Shown here: positions 1-63,469 of the stretch, one piece after another
Layout of the letters: each line of letters begins with the position of its first letter
How positions within the stretch are numbered: position 1 is the first letter of the stretch
From: Gentiana macrophylla
Taxonomy: Eukaryota > Streptophyta > Magnoliopsida > Gentianales > Gentianaceae
Reading direction: 5' to 3'
NCBI GenBank assembly: GCA_026214975.1
Contig: CM047810.1
Span: 97,604,316-97,668,315, forward strand
DNA: 64,000 nucleotides
Notes under the pieces: model-generated
The model's input: the letters and a program-made list of their open reading frames with translations, nothing else
Database searches by the model: none
Told to the model about the DNA's origin: nothing
Program-made: the position numbers and the translations under genes

Positions 1-780
1 GGGATAAAAATCCTTCATTTGCCATGAACTAGGCGAGACAAAGCACTAAGGGCCATTCAGCCTGCCCCTCATCCTGAAGCCTACTAACTGAGGCAGCCAG
101 GTCAAGCTTACAAGTGCGGATTCCATCAGAGTTGAGATGATCACCATCCCGTGTCGCACGATCCCGACTCGCATAGCTATATTACTCTTGTATTTATTCA
201 TTGAGAATGTATGTGGTAATCGCCACGTAAGCACCGACCATGTGAGCCTTATAAATAGCGGCACCATCAACCCTTAAAAAGAGAGACATAATAGAAAATA
301 CAGGCCAAGCACTGTTGCTTTTTCTCTTGCTTTGTGTGTTCATGAGTTTCTTCATATCTTCATATTGTTCTTGAGCTAAAACACATCTAACCACCACTTT
401 CAATCCATATATCCACTAAAATCACCCGCTAATCTTGTTTGTGAAGTTTCCGACAACATCATAATTATTCACTAAACAATACGTTTTGAGTACTTACTAA
501 GCAAGTTGAGTGTGATTAACATACACTATACACTCCAACTTGGGAGGATTGTTATAGAATTCAAATTTTAGAACATTTGTTTTGTATTCAATTTTATTGA
601 AAGTTAATTATACTTTTAAATATTTGTAATATATAGATAAAACCACAAGCCATAAACTTTTACTAAATCAATAATAAGTCATTCACTTTTCTTCTTTATT
701 ATTTTTTTCAGTTTACCGTTAGACACAATAATGGAAGGACCATTTCATAAATCTAAACGAGTCCAATGGGGATAAAAAAG
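1..780. other. Left edge, no recognised gene
   Basis: Minus-strand reading frames at about 46-403 give short overlapping open stretches, such as SLFLRVDGAAIYKAHMVGAY, that look mildly protein-like and are frameshifted relative to each other. I do not recognise a family. From about 430 to 780 the sequence is AT-rich and non-coding. A CTTGGGAGGATTGTTA stretch near 539-554 vaguely resembles a polypurine tract next to an LTR start, but nothing else supports that. Confidence 0.3.
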
Positions 781-1018
781 TGTGCGTGTTTCCGTAAAAA
801 AAAAACGAGTAACAACTTGTTTTATTTATTTTTTTGAAGTCAGTTTGATTTTTTTCTTTTACTTTTTTGAAAGCAGATTGCATGTGTCGAAAAAAGCGGA
901 TGAAGGGAATATGTTTTTTTGTGTTTTTTTTTCTATTTTTGAAGATCCTTTATTAATTAAACAGGTCAGAAATGACCAAATAGTACATGTAGGATGCAGG
1001 ACAAGTTTTTTGAAAAAA
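781..1018. other. T-rich non-coding stretch beside LINE-1
   Basis: Long T and A runs, probably the 3' tail side of the minus-strand LINE that begins at 1019. I see no coding content. Confidence 0.4.
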
Positions 1019-1400
1019 TTAAAGAGAATCTAAAGACCAAGCTAATATCAAGTCCCTGGATCGTGTGACTGTTCTAGAAATAAAAAGTGCAGGAGGCCGG
1101 ATACACCATGGGGAATGCAAAACTTTGTTTTGCCAGAACCATATCCCGTAAACTATCTCTCGGAAAAGGTAAGGCCAGCGTATGCCAAAGCTTGATTTCT
1201 CGGGGTTTGTTGAATGTTTTCGACCCAATCTTGAGTATCAGAAGTGGAGAAAAAATTCTCCCAAAGGGTGGGGTGGAGAACATGCTTTCAAGCACTATGG
1301 GCCCAACTGCAATCGCGCAGAGCATGAATAAGGGTCTCCGCATGATGATCACAAATCTGGTAAGCGGGGGTATTGGATATGTGACAAAGCGGAAGGAGGT
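1019..1400 (-). pseudogene. LINE-1 ORF2 3' end (zf-RVT), frameshifted
   Basis: Minus-strand text LFREIVYGIWFWQNKV, RPPALFISRTVTRSRDL and LAWSLDSL ending in a stop matches the C-terminus of plant L1-type ORF2 proteins, as seen again at 5534-5983 and 2307-2519. An adjacent frame (about 1250-1352) holds the preceding zinc-finger part, so one frameshift separates them. Upstream RT sequence is missing. Confidence 0.75.
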
Positions 1401-1429
1401 TAATGACGGGTAGGCAATTCTGACAGATT

Positions 1430-1765
1430 TTTCATAAGCAGAAGTTGTATATCATTGGACCTTTGAGGTTTCCAAATGCGACTCCGATCAAGGGAGCTCT
1501 GAAGGTCACCCTGATTTTTGGTTCCCTATTCAAACTATTGTCATTTTCCTTGGAGGTTGGAATTGCTGGCCGCATACGTCAGCTATCATTCAAGGACCAT
1601 ATGGTTTTTCCGGTGTAGGTCCATCTTCAACTCGTCTATTTACCGAATATGGTTGGGCAACCGGTTCGATATTGGTATGTGCCATAGGGCAGGCCTCATT
1701 TCGATGTCCGAACTTACCGCGATCCTAGCATACCATGGGTAAACCTTCTCATTCCACCATTTTTT
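1430..1765 (-). pseudogene. LINE-1 ORF1 C-terminal part with zinc knuckle
   Basis: On the minus strand GKFGHRNEACP near 1688-1730 is the second half of a CCHC knuckle; the preceding cysteine codon is now CGC. It is followed by a segment ending in YGP, as is usual in plant LINE ORF1 proteins (YGPW). Several stops and shifts occur. It continues the ORF1 at 4180-5300 across the inserted LTR. Confidence 0.6.
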
Positions 1766-2220
1766 GTTGAAATAGTGTCCTAAACCCAATCGGTTGAACC
1801 GGATCCGACCGGGTCAGATCACTTCTACTATCTTTTTATGTTTATACATATGAAAAATGTCTTTATGTTATTATATATTTTGTTCGTTTAACGAACCAAT
1901 TATGATATTGTATATGATAACGTCCCTAGTGTCAAACCGTGAAAGAGAAATCATAATAGTGATTATGGTTGATAAGATCTCGACTCACTTTAACAAGTTT
2001 GATACTCAAATGTCTTTAGTCGCATGTGCTATTAAATGGGACATTAATAGCACGGTTAGACTAGCACGTATTAGATGTCTTTTATCTTATAAAGATAGAA
2101 ATAGATCTCGTCTATCGAAGTGTAGGGACACTTGGACTGTAAGTGGACGTGTATTGGAGAATGCGTACGTTAGACCGACTCGCTTACTTTATTAAGTGTC
2201 GCACTATGTGGCGGTTGTGT

Positions 2221-2697
2221 AATTATTCTGAGACCGGAGTGCTAAAGAAGTCTGGGAGCTTTGCGTACCTATTCAGAATGCACACCAGTTCTTTGGAAAG
2301 GAGACTGTGACCAATTGGATACGGAGAAACTTGGACATGAGGAATCAACATCCCCCCAGCTGGAGATACTTGTGGAGGGAAATACTTTATGGCGTTTGGA
2401 TGTGGAGAAACAAGATATGTCATGGACAAGAAATAGAAAGGCCCCCGGCCTATGTGTTCCTCTCAACCGCAATTCAGAGAGCGAGAAACCTTAGACTAGC
2501 TTGGTGCATAGAATATTAATTTTGTTGTTTTTTTTAAGTAGCTATCACTGTAGGCTGATGAGAATGTCAGCTACTCAATAGTACGAATAAGTGTCACGGG
2601 AATGCGGAAGCACTGGTTTACGTATGTTGGAGGGCCTATAGGACGCTTTTAAGGAGTATTTCTTTCCAGCCGGAGATAATAATAAATAAATAAAAAA
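2221..2697 (+). mobile_element. LINE-3: 5'-truncated LINE 3' end inside the LTR
   Basis: Plus-strand reading 2307-2519 gives WRYLWREILYGVWMWRNKI, RPPAYVFLSTAIQRARNLRLAW and a stop. That is the same ORF2 C-terminus as LINE-1 and LINE-2 but in the opposite orientation. An A-rich tail (about 2671-2697) follows a short 3' UTR. It is a typical truncated insertion; I could not find a clear target duplication. Confidence 0.65.
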
Positions 2698-3446
2698 ATC
2701 TCTTTCCTCATGGCATCATGGTGTGGATTGCCATATTTTGACACTATTGTGGTTTCCCCTAGCCATGGGGCGATCATGCGGTAGTGATTGAGTGTGATAC
2801 TGATGTATGCGTAGGATTCATGTTGCTCGTCCGGAAACCGCGTATCCTAATAGTAGGAGTAAATATCCGAAAGGGCCATCTTATAAGGAATGTCTAGCTC
2901 TCGTGAATCTTTGCAAAGTGGGGTAAGTGAGTTACTTCAAGAGAGCATGATATCCAGATTATAAGATACGGTCGTTGATGTTTGACACTCGACATACGAC
3001 CGTATGGATATTGTAGCAGTGATATGATTCTATTTACACGGTAACCATTTCACATGAAAAGGTAGTAGTCATTGCATTTACTCTTCCGATGATCGGGGGT
3101 CATGGCGTGTTGCTAGACACTATCAAATCGTTAGGTATGAAAGACATTTTGGTAAATGCACTTTGTGCCTACGGTCAACATATTCGGAAGCCTATCGGGT
3201 CACACACATAAAATATGGAAAGTATTATCTCGACTATAAAATGTTACAGTGAGAAATTAAGATTGTGGTATTTTTTTTATTATGAATAAATATAATACAA
3301 GATGTTAATTATGTTGATTAATTAATTATATGTATTTAATATGTATGGGGCGCATGTATGGGTGTATGTGAGACATATGTATTTTGCAAATTAATTAATC
3401 ATAATATTATATTATTATGTATTAATATATATAAATATATGTGCAG

Positions 3447-3600
<154 letters not shown>

Positions 3601-4179
3601 TATTTATTTATAGTAATACAATAAAGATATATTCAATATTAGATATTGACAATATATATCTTGGAATATTTAATATGATATATTGAATATTAATGAAATA
3701 AATCAATCAAAGATATTTTTCTTATTTTACTAGTAAAATGTTTTCTTTCTCCCTACTCCACTCAGAAGTTTTTCCTATTGGGGGATCATAGGGGGCGCAC
3801 GACACCACTATAAATATAGTGGTGTGCCAAGCTCTTTTGTATCATCACAATTGTAATAGTTCTAATTTACTAGAAATAATGAGAGCTTCTTAGTGAGAGT
3901 TTTGAGAGAGAGAAGGTCGGTCTAGCAACCAAGTTTTTCTAGTAGCATTCCATGGTGGGATTCCGGCGGGTTGTTCGTGTGGATTAGCGGTAGAGGCCGA
4001 ACACTTGGGCGGCTTCGTGTAGAAACTACAACCGTAGACAAAATGACGATCTATTTTAGATCATCCAATGTATTTTCTTCGTCTACTTCTTTTATGCTTG
4101 TTGTTTAAACGAAATCGATCTTGGTAAAAAGGAAATTAAATTTTAAATTCTGCTGTGTTCCCGCGTTCATTTCCTAACA

Positions 4180-5310
4180 TTTTTTCCTGCCATTGATGAA
4201 TTCGAAGGTTTTCAGGGGTTTTCCCAGATCAACTTCGACACATACCCGGACAAAGAGAGCTCGGGAATTATAGAGCGTGTTTGGATCCACTCTGACTGAC
4301 TTTCCCACCATGTTTCCAATCTTCATAAAAAATTGTTCCTTAGATGCCCAAATCGAGAATCTTCGGAATCGAACCCAGACCATCGTCGTTTTTTCTCGCT
4401 CATTCAACTGGCTCAAAAAAGGCTTCCATTTTGTTACTAGTAAATTATTTCCCCGTATCACCCAAGGCCTGTTCTCAAGAGCTATTTCATAATCTTCTTT
4501 TCGAGTAAACCGGACAATCTAGTACTGCTTTCGTCCCAAATTATAAGTCATTCTACCTCTTTAAATTTGTCCCACAATATAAGTCATTCTACATTACCAA
4601 TGCCACATTTATTACTCATTTCTCCATCTTACCTTTAATTTATTATCAATCTAACAACTTTTCATTATTTAACATCTACTGTATTATCAATATAAGTCAT
4701 TCTACATTACCAATGCAACATTTATTACTCATTTCTCCATTTTACCCTTAATTTATTATCAATTTAACAACTTTTCATTATTTAACAACTGCTGCATTAA
4801 TGATACTCAATTGGCATTTTAGACATTTAACCTTCAAATTTATGACATTCAACCACTTTATTAATCTGTGTGAAAAACAACCCAAATGACTCATAATATG
4901 GGACGAAGGTAGTAGCCATTATCCAAATCGGTGAGTTCCGGGCATCCTCCCGATTGCCAAAGAGTTGGTAAACGTTGAGAGAGATAACTGTATGAAATTG
5001 ATTTACTTAGGAGTTTGATAATCAAAGCACGCTTTCATGGCCTCCATAGTTCTAAGCATTCATCCACTGGCTCATCTTCACCATGTTCTGTACCCATCAA
5101 ATTTTCAATATCATCAGCATAATCAGTGAATTCGAAGTCATCTTCTCCTTCGCCTGTGTAAATGTAAGGATCGTCGGTACGGGACATGACTACATCATGC
5201 TTGACCACACTGACGATGGTGCGTTATTCGCTTGCATGGTCAGGCCGGCTACGCCTGGCATGAGGTCGTGATCTTCGGGTGAGGAATCCATCGGATAGTC
5301 TTCCGTTTGG
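4180..5310 (-). pseudogene. LINE-1 ORF1 N-terminal part (DUF4283)
   Basis: A minus-strand start MDSSPEDHDLMPG lies near 5290, followed by acidic text (YTGEGEDDFEF). The DUF4283 core at 4174-4461 contains VWVRFRRFSIW, IGNMVGKSVRVDPNT and RVCVEVDLGKPLK. This family is the RNA-binding gag-like domain of plant LINE ORF1. The MITE at 4525-4912 interrupts it and stops are present, so it is not functional. Confidence 0.72.
4525..4912. mobile_element. Stowaway MITE with an internal duplication
   Basis: The terminal inverted repeats are CTGCTTTCGTCCC (left) and CTACCTTCGTCCC (right, reversed), close to the Stowaway end CTCCCTCCGTCCC. The flanking TA at 4523-4524 and 4913-4914 is the expected duplication. 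Inside, a 112-bp unit is repeated in tandem (4581-4692 and 4693-4804). There is no coding capacity. Confidence 0.85.
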
Positions 5311-5410
5311 ATTTAGCGAGAGGAAGAATGCCGGACGGGAGGGAGAACAGAGAGGAGATCGCCGCCGCTGCTAGATTTTTATTTTTATTTTGAAAGCAAA
5401 AGGAAAAATG

Positions 5411-6945
5411 TTTTTTTTGTGGAAACGGAGATCTTTATTCAACCAGTGGAAAGATCCCCCAACGTGTCATTACATCAAAGTACGGTCAAAATAGAAAAAC
5501 CTAGCTCATGCAACAAATGAAACATAGGGACTACTAGTTTTCTAGTCCCCAAGCTAAACGCAAATCCTTGGCTCTTTTGATAGCCTTCGAAATGAAAACT
5601 TGTGCGGGCGGCCTCGCAAAACTCGGATCATGAACAATTTTGTTTCTCCAGTGCCAAATGCCGTAGCATATTTCTCGAAACAAATAATGCCACTTACTTG
5701 CCTTTCTTAAGTTGTATCCGACCCAATCTTGGGGTGACGTGGACGAGAAGAATTGGAGTTGTTCTTCCATTGGGACGACAATACGCCAAGTCGAGTAAGC
5801 CCAGTCACAGTCTCGTAATGCATGAAATATTGTTTCCACATCACGATCACAAAAGCTGTATTTCGGATTTGCTGCTATGTGTCGGGATGAGAGAAATGCG
5901 ACCACCAGTAAGCTGTTGTGACAACCTGCCAAGGAAGAAAACCGTACCGAGTAGGTCCTTTTAAGCTCCATATCAGAGTCCAATGATCCTGTGGTATATT
6001 GTTTAGAAATCCCATCTGCCAGTTATACACACTATTTACAGTGTATTTGCCTTTTCGGAGGGACTCCAAACGATGTCATTATTATGTGCCTCGAAACCTT
6101 CTTGAAGACTCTTACTAGCCGCGTGTATACCTTTCCAAGTCGGCGACGCATCGATCTTTGGCTTCTCAAAGGGGTTTCCATATTTATTGATGAGAATCAA
6201 AACCTAAAGAGAGGAGTCGTTTGTAAGAAGTTGCCACATCAACTTCCCCAACATCGCAATATTCACAGTCCCAATATTTTTGAATCCAAGCCCCCCATTC
6301 AGAATTTGGTCGATAAAGTTGGTCTCAGGCTATAGGATGAAGCTTCCTCATCCCCGCAAAAAAGCTGATAACAAATTTTGTCGATATTGTCGGTAATGGC
6401 TTTCGGGAGTTCTGTCGTTTGCATTACGTAATTCGGAAGTGTTGACAGCGAGCTCTTGATAAGAATAGTCTTGCCAGCTTTAGTTAGCGCATTCATCTTC
6501 CAAGTGCAAAGTTTCTTGTGCATTTTTCCAAAATGTAACTATACGGTTTGATTTTCTACCGAGACTGAGAAAGAGGGACACCCAGGTAGGTCCCAAATTA
6601 TTTGTATGAGCTATTTCGAGCTTCCGAGCAAGGAGTTTTTGTTGGTTAGCAGAGATATTTTTGGAAACCATGAAACTCGACTTATCCACACTAATTCGTT
6701 GCTCGACATTTTGCGAAAGTCGGCCAACACCTGATGAATAATTGAGGCTTGAGTTTCTAAGGCTTCTGCGAAGTGAAAGAGATCATCCGCAAAAAATAAA
6801 TGGGATATGGCCGGACCATTCTTTTTTAATCGAATAGGCTTCCATTCACCCTACCAATTGATTATTCGATAAGCTGACTAAGCGTTTCCATGCAAAGAAC
6901 AAATAAATACGGTGCTAGGGGGTCACCTTGATGGTACACAATTTT
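5411..6945 (-). mobile_element. LINE-2: 5'-truncated L1-type LINE
   Basis: The minus strand carries the 3' part of ORF2, a short 3' UTR and an A-rich end near 5411, next to the 5' end of LINE-1. The 5' end stops around 6945 in the reverse transcriptase, the usual result of incomplete reverse transcription. A SINE-like insertion follows. Confidence 0.72.
5534..6945 (-). pseudogene. LINE-2 ORF2: reverse transcriptase palm to zf-RVT
   Basis: In minus-strand order: HQGDPLAPYLFVLCMETLSQ (about 6850-6935); the catalytic FADD box at 6782-6793; then the thumb and linker, including LARKLEIAHTNNLGPTWVSL, KLCTWKMNALTKAGKTILIK and LPNYVMQTTELPKAI. The zf-RVT at 5534-5983 has CDRDVETIFHALRDCDWAYS and LFREICYGIWHWRNKIV and ends at a stop. 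Stops and frameshifts break it into at least five frames. FADD is normal for plant L1-type RT. Confidence 0.75.
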
Positions 6946-6969
6946 TTTTTTGTAGAACCACAATGTTGT

Positions 6970-7052
6970 TTTTTTTCTTGCCCCTAACGGGTTCGAACAT
7001 TAGTTTATATATTAAAATATAGTCTAGCTCACCACTAGACCGATGCATCTTT

Positions 7053-7092
<40 letters not shown>
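6970..7092 (-). mobile_element. SINE-like insertion with tRNA A and B boxes
   Basis: On the minus strand GGTCTAGTGGTGAGC (A-box type) is followed by GTTCGAACCC (B box) and an A-run. The 14-bp word GAACCACAATGTTG flanks the block at about 6956-6969 and 7103-7116, as a target duplication would. A 35-base homopolymer sits on the upstream side (7058-7092), which is unusual for a SINE 5' end. It is too short and divergent to be a functional tRNA gene. Confidence 0.5.
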
Positions 7093-7095
<3 letters not shown>

Positions 7096-7250
7096 GTTTT
7101 GGAGAACCACAATGTTGATGAAGTTTAAAGGTGTATATACTATATACCGCAAGATCCAACAGTTATGTTATCTTAATGATTTATAAATCAGACGGTCCAG
7201 TTTTATCGTAATAAAGATAGGAATTGGAACTATTGCGTGCATTCTGATAT

Positions 7251-7568
7251 ATATAGGGGGTTCTATCGGCACCCCTGTTTACCACTGACACCCCCTTACT
7301 TCCGGCACCACAACAAATTACTTCGGACACCCGGTGATTTTTCACATAAGGAATGTCAGTGGTACTGGTGCTCCACAAGGAACACTAGTACCACCGACGC
7401 CCCATTTGTAAAAGTGTTAAAACTCAGAAAATGTCAGTCCACGATTTTCCACTGACGTTCTTTGTGACATTGGTGCTCAACAAAGAACGCCGATGTCACC
7501 GATATTTTTCTCGTCCGAAAAAATATTCATTAAATGGATGGCGGAAGTAATTTAGAACCCCTATATAG
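7251..7568. mobile_element. MITE-like hairpin-rich element in the NOV upstream region
   Basis: The ends match as inverted repeats: TATATAGGGGGTTCTA at the left and CTATATAGGGGTTCTA at the right when reversed. The body has strong internal hairpins, for example GTGGTACTGGTG paired with CACTAGTACCAC around 7353-7395, and GTGACATTGG paired with CCGATGTCAC around 7468-7500. It ends 71 bp before the NOV start codon, so it forms part of the promoter or 5' UTR. Its class is undetermined. Confidence 0.55.
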
Positions 7569-7639
7569 ATTATACTACTGTTCTTTTGTTTTGGTTTTGT
7601 TTTACTTAGACAGGCATACTTGAAAAACACTAGACAGGC
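7569..7639 (+). promoter_or_regulatory. Short NOV leader between MITE and ATG
   Basis: This is a 71-bp T-rich stretch. TAGACAGGCAT occurs twice (7608-7618 and 7631-7641), the second overlapping the start codon. An in-frame TAG at 7631 precedes the ATG. TATA-like words occur at the MITE borders (about 7247 and 7563), but the transcription start cannot be assigned. Confidence 0.35.
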
Positions 7640-60773
<53,134 letters not shown>

Positions 60774-60866
60774 GTATAATGGAAGGATGTTTATATTATG
60801 AGTGTTTATTTTCTATTTTTTTTTGCATGCATGAACGTGAGAATTTTTGTGATGTGCAAAGGTCAA
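60774..60866 (+). other. Start of NOV intron 7
   Basis: Donor GTATAA, then T-rich intron up to the K LTR. Confidence 0.6.
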
Positions 60867-60998
60867 TGTTGAGAGAAGGGCGTTTATGTCTTTTTTATGT
60901 TTAAAATTACGGGGTTATGTTCTGTTTTATTATATCTTTTCCAATCTGTTTTTTTATGTCTTTGATGCTTAGTTTAGGTAAAAAAGTTGTTAGGGCTT
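60867..60998 (+). repeat. Copia K 5' LTR, left piece
   Basis: Similar in layout to the F LTR start. It ends with GGCTT, the target of J. Confidence 0.65.
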
Positions 60999-61257
60999 TG
61001 TAGAAATATTAATTTGTTTATTAAGTACACTAAAAGGTATAATTTGTATTCTGTTAGTTGAGGATTAGCAGTTTATTATGCTGACATTTATCGGTCAGTC
61101 TCCTAACCTACCAACCGCCTATTTTCTCTTTCTTCCAAACGGCTACCATCTTGTATCTATTTAAAGTCTTGACTTCTTCAGTTAATAATAAGAAAGAAAT
61201 TTTACATTTCACTTCATCTTCTTCTTCTTCTTCTTCTCTACTTGTTATTTCTCTACA
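60999..61257 (+). repeat. Element J 5' LTR
   Basis: TGTAGAAATATT...TTCTCTACA, with a CTT repeat near its end. Confidence 0.9.
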
Positions 61258-61301
61258 TGTTGGAGCCTTTCTTGCTCTACTTTTTTTTTCTTTCTGAAAA
61301 C

Positions 61302-62310
61302 ATGATGTCAACTTCCGGCAATTCTGACTTTTCATCTGCTGAAAGTGCTCTTCCACCTTCTGGAATGGCGGAGCATAATTCTGTCTCCATCACCAGTCAC
61401 CGACTGAATGGAAGTAACTATCTACTATGGTCTAGAATCATGAAAATGTATTTCACTGGCCAAGGAAAAATTGGGTACCTTAATGGTGAAACCCATCAAC
61501 CTGCAGCCAGTGACACCAAGTTTGCCAGCTGGTACACTGAGAATAATCTTATTATGTCTCTCCTCATTCGCTCAATGTCTCCAGAGATCAGTGAAAACTT
61601 TATCCTTAATGAGTCAGCCCATGCAATATGGACTGCTGGGCGCTTGAACTATACTCAAAAAAGGATTATACTAAAGAGGTTCATGAGATTGAGGCTCAAA
61701 TTCAAGAATATAGACAAGGAGATTTGAGCGTCACTCAGTATTTCCACTTGTTGTCCAGATCTTGGCAACAACTTGATCTATTTGAGGACTTCTCATGGAA
61801 GGACCTTGAAGATGCAAGGAAGTACAAGTAATTTGTTGAACGAAAACGGGTGTTTAAATTTCTTATAGGCCTTAATCAATCCCTTGATGATATCAGGGAA
61901 GAATCTTGGCTACTAAACCTCTGCCATCTCTAAGAACTGTTTTTTCTGAGGTTGGGCATGAAGAAAGCCGCAAGAAAGTCATGATGAAAGGGTGTAACAA
62001 CTCTGATCATGAGGGATCTGTCTTGGTATCAAAAGGGTTTTTACCTCAAAGTCTTTATTAGGGAGCAGCTCTAGCAACAAAGGATTCATCCCAGTGGAAC
62101 CATAACAACGGGAAGAGGAAACATCCTTGGTGTGAACACTGTAAAAAGGCTGTTCACACCAAAGACAAGTGCTGGAATCTTCATGGAAAACCTGACAATA
62201 GGAAACCAGCCAATCAGGGAAATAAAGCTATGGCAGACATGTTCAGGCTGAGAACAAGAGTCAAAATGAATCTGCCAGCTTCAGAAAGGAGCAAATTGAT
62301 GCCTTAAGTT
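61302..62310 (+). pseudogene. Element J gag
   Basis: ATG at 61302. Core RLNGSNYLLWSRIMKMYF and WYTENNLIMSLLIRSMSPE, shifting frame near 61650 to EVHEIEAQIQEYRQGDLSVT. Then RKRVFKFLIGLNQSLDD-type text, and the knuckle CEHCKKAVHTKDKCW near 62125-62170. It stops abruptly where RNase H tail text begins. Confidence 0.82.
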
Positions 62311-62433
62311 ATCCTTGCACTATGTTCCCACCAAATCTCAAGTGGCTGACATTCTGACAAAGTCTACCACTACTGCCGCGTTTCAAGAGCAAGCTTGGTT
62401 GTATCAATATATACAAGCAAGCTTGACGGGGGG
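62311..62433 (+). pseudogene. Element J RNase H tail
   Basis: LHYVPTKSQVADILTKSTTT, then AWLYQYIQASLTGG and the purine tract. The join with gag marks a deletion of roughly 3 kb relative to a full copia. Confidence 0.8.
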
Positions 62434-62598
62434 TGTAGAAACAATAATTTGTTTATTATTGGTTAGTCTTCTATTTTCTTTCTTCCTAATGGCTACCATC
62501 TTGTATCTATTTAAACTCTTTAGTTCTTCAGTTAATAATAAGAAATAAGTTTTACATTCTACTTTGTCTTATTCTTCTCTACTTGTTATTTCTCTACA
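62434..62598 (+). repeat. Element J 3' LTR, internally deleted
   Basis: Same ends as the 5' copy but lacks an internal block around the TATTCTGTTAG...TTATCGG region. Confidence 0.88.
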
Positions 62599-62603
62599 GG
62601 CTT

Positions 62604-62742
62604 CTAGGGTGCCTGTCCTAAAATTTTGGAGTTTGTTTTACTCAAGGCTCTAGATTTTTCCTATTTAAAGGCTTGACCAGCCTCATTTTATGTAATTGAA
62701 TTATAAAAATATATTATTATTCCTCCTATCTTTCTTTCAACA
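62604..62742 (+). repeat. Copia K 5' LTR, right piece
   Basis: Contains CCTATTTAAAGG, ends TTTCAACA and is followed by the primer-binding site. Confidence 0.68.
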
Positions 62743-62789
62743 TGGTATTACAGCCTAGGTTTCTCGAAACCCAGGCCGCTAATATGAAT

Positions 62790-63360
62790 TATAGGACGGT
62801 GATGGTGGGTAGCAGGATTAGCACTTCCTTTGGAATCTGTACTCAAACGTGGGAAATTCTTTACATAATTATGAGTTAAATACATGACTCTGGAATCTGA
62901 AACAGGAGGCCAAGGATGTGACTACAGACTACAACAAAATAGTTACACTTAGGCAAAAATTGGACCATTGTCATGATGATACATAAAACTGCGTGGGTAC
63001 AAAATTTAAAAAATGAGAAGAAAATGAAAGGGTGTACTCTTTCATATTAAGGCTGAATCAGGAGTTACATGATGTTAGAGGTATAAATCTAGGAAGAAGA
63101 CAATAAAGGCATGAAGCAGAAACTCTGGTGTGACCATTGCAAAGAACAAGGTCATACTAGGGAAACCAGCTGGGGTATTCATGGAAAACCCCAAAACTGG
63201 AAGCCCAGTTGTGAACGGGGAGGAACTGGAGAAGCAAGCAAAGGCTAACAAAGCAACATTTGAACCGGGTTAGAAGAGTATGCCTGGAAATCTGCTCCTT
63301 ACACATGAGCAACTAGAGCAACTCAGCCTGTTTCTCTCAAACCAGAACCAAATCAATTCG
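62790..63360 (+). pseudogene. Copia K gag, decayed
   Basis: LWNLKQEAKDVTTDYNKIVT near 62887 and a zinc knuckle near 63130-63180 (CDHCKEQGHTRETSW), whose third cysteine is now serine. It is out of frame and broken. Confidence 0.7.
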
Positions 63361-63469
63361 TCCAAATAGGAATTAGAAAGGGTCTATAATTTGATGACAA
63401 TTTATCACAACTCACAAAATGGGACAAGGATATCTAGGGCCACAGGCCCTTTTTGGTTGTTTGATAGCT

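Larger units (their letters stand above)
60999..62598 (+). mobile_element. Element J: gag-only copia derivative with intact ends
   Basis: 1.6 kb. LTRs 60999-61257 and 62434-62598; target duplication GGCTT at 60994-60998 and 62599-62603. The inside has gag and then only the last codons of RNase H plus a purine tract (GGGGGG). Protease, integrase and RT are absent. The 3' LTR is about 94 bp shorter than the 5' LTR. Confidence 0.9.
60867..63469 (+). mobile_element. Copia element K, interrupted by J in its 5' LTR
   Basis: The LTR starts TGTTGAGAGAAGG at 60867. It is split by J and its GGCTT duplication, and ends TTTCAACA at 62742, followed by TGGTATTACAGCC. The gag that follows is badly decayed, and the element is cut off by minus-strand fragment L. 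Confidence 0.75.

Noticed and set aside
539..760. Start of another LTR after a purine tract
   Set aside because: Only one weak tract and a TGTTA start, with no second LTR, target duplication or internal domain.
1087..1413. 108-residue plus-strand reading frame
   Set aside because: It is the reverse side of the LINE zf-RVT region; the minus strand carries the recognisable motifs.
5602..5964. 120-residue plus-strand frame
   Set aside because: Opposite strand of LINE-2 ORF2; no motif of its own.
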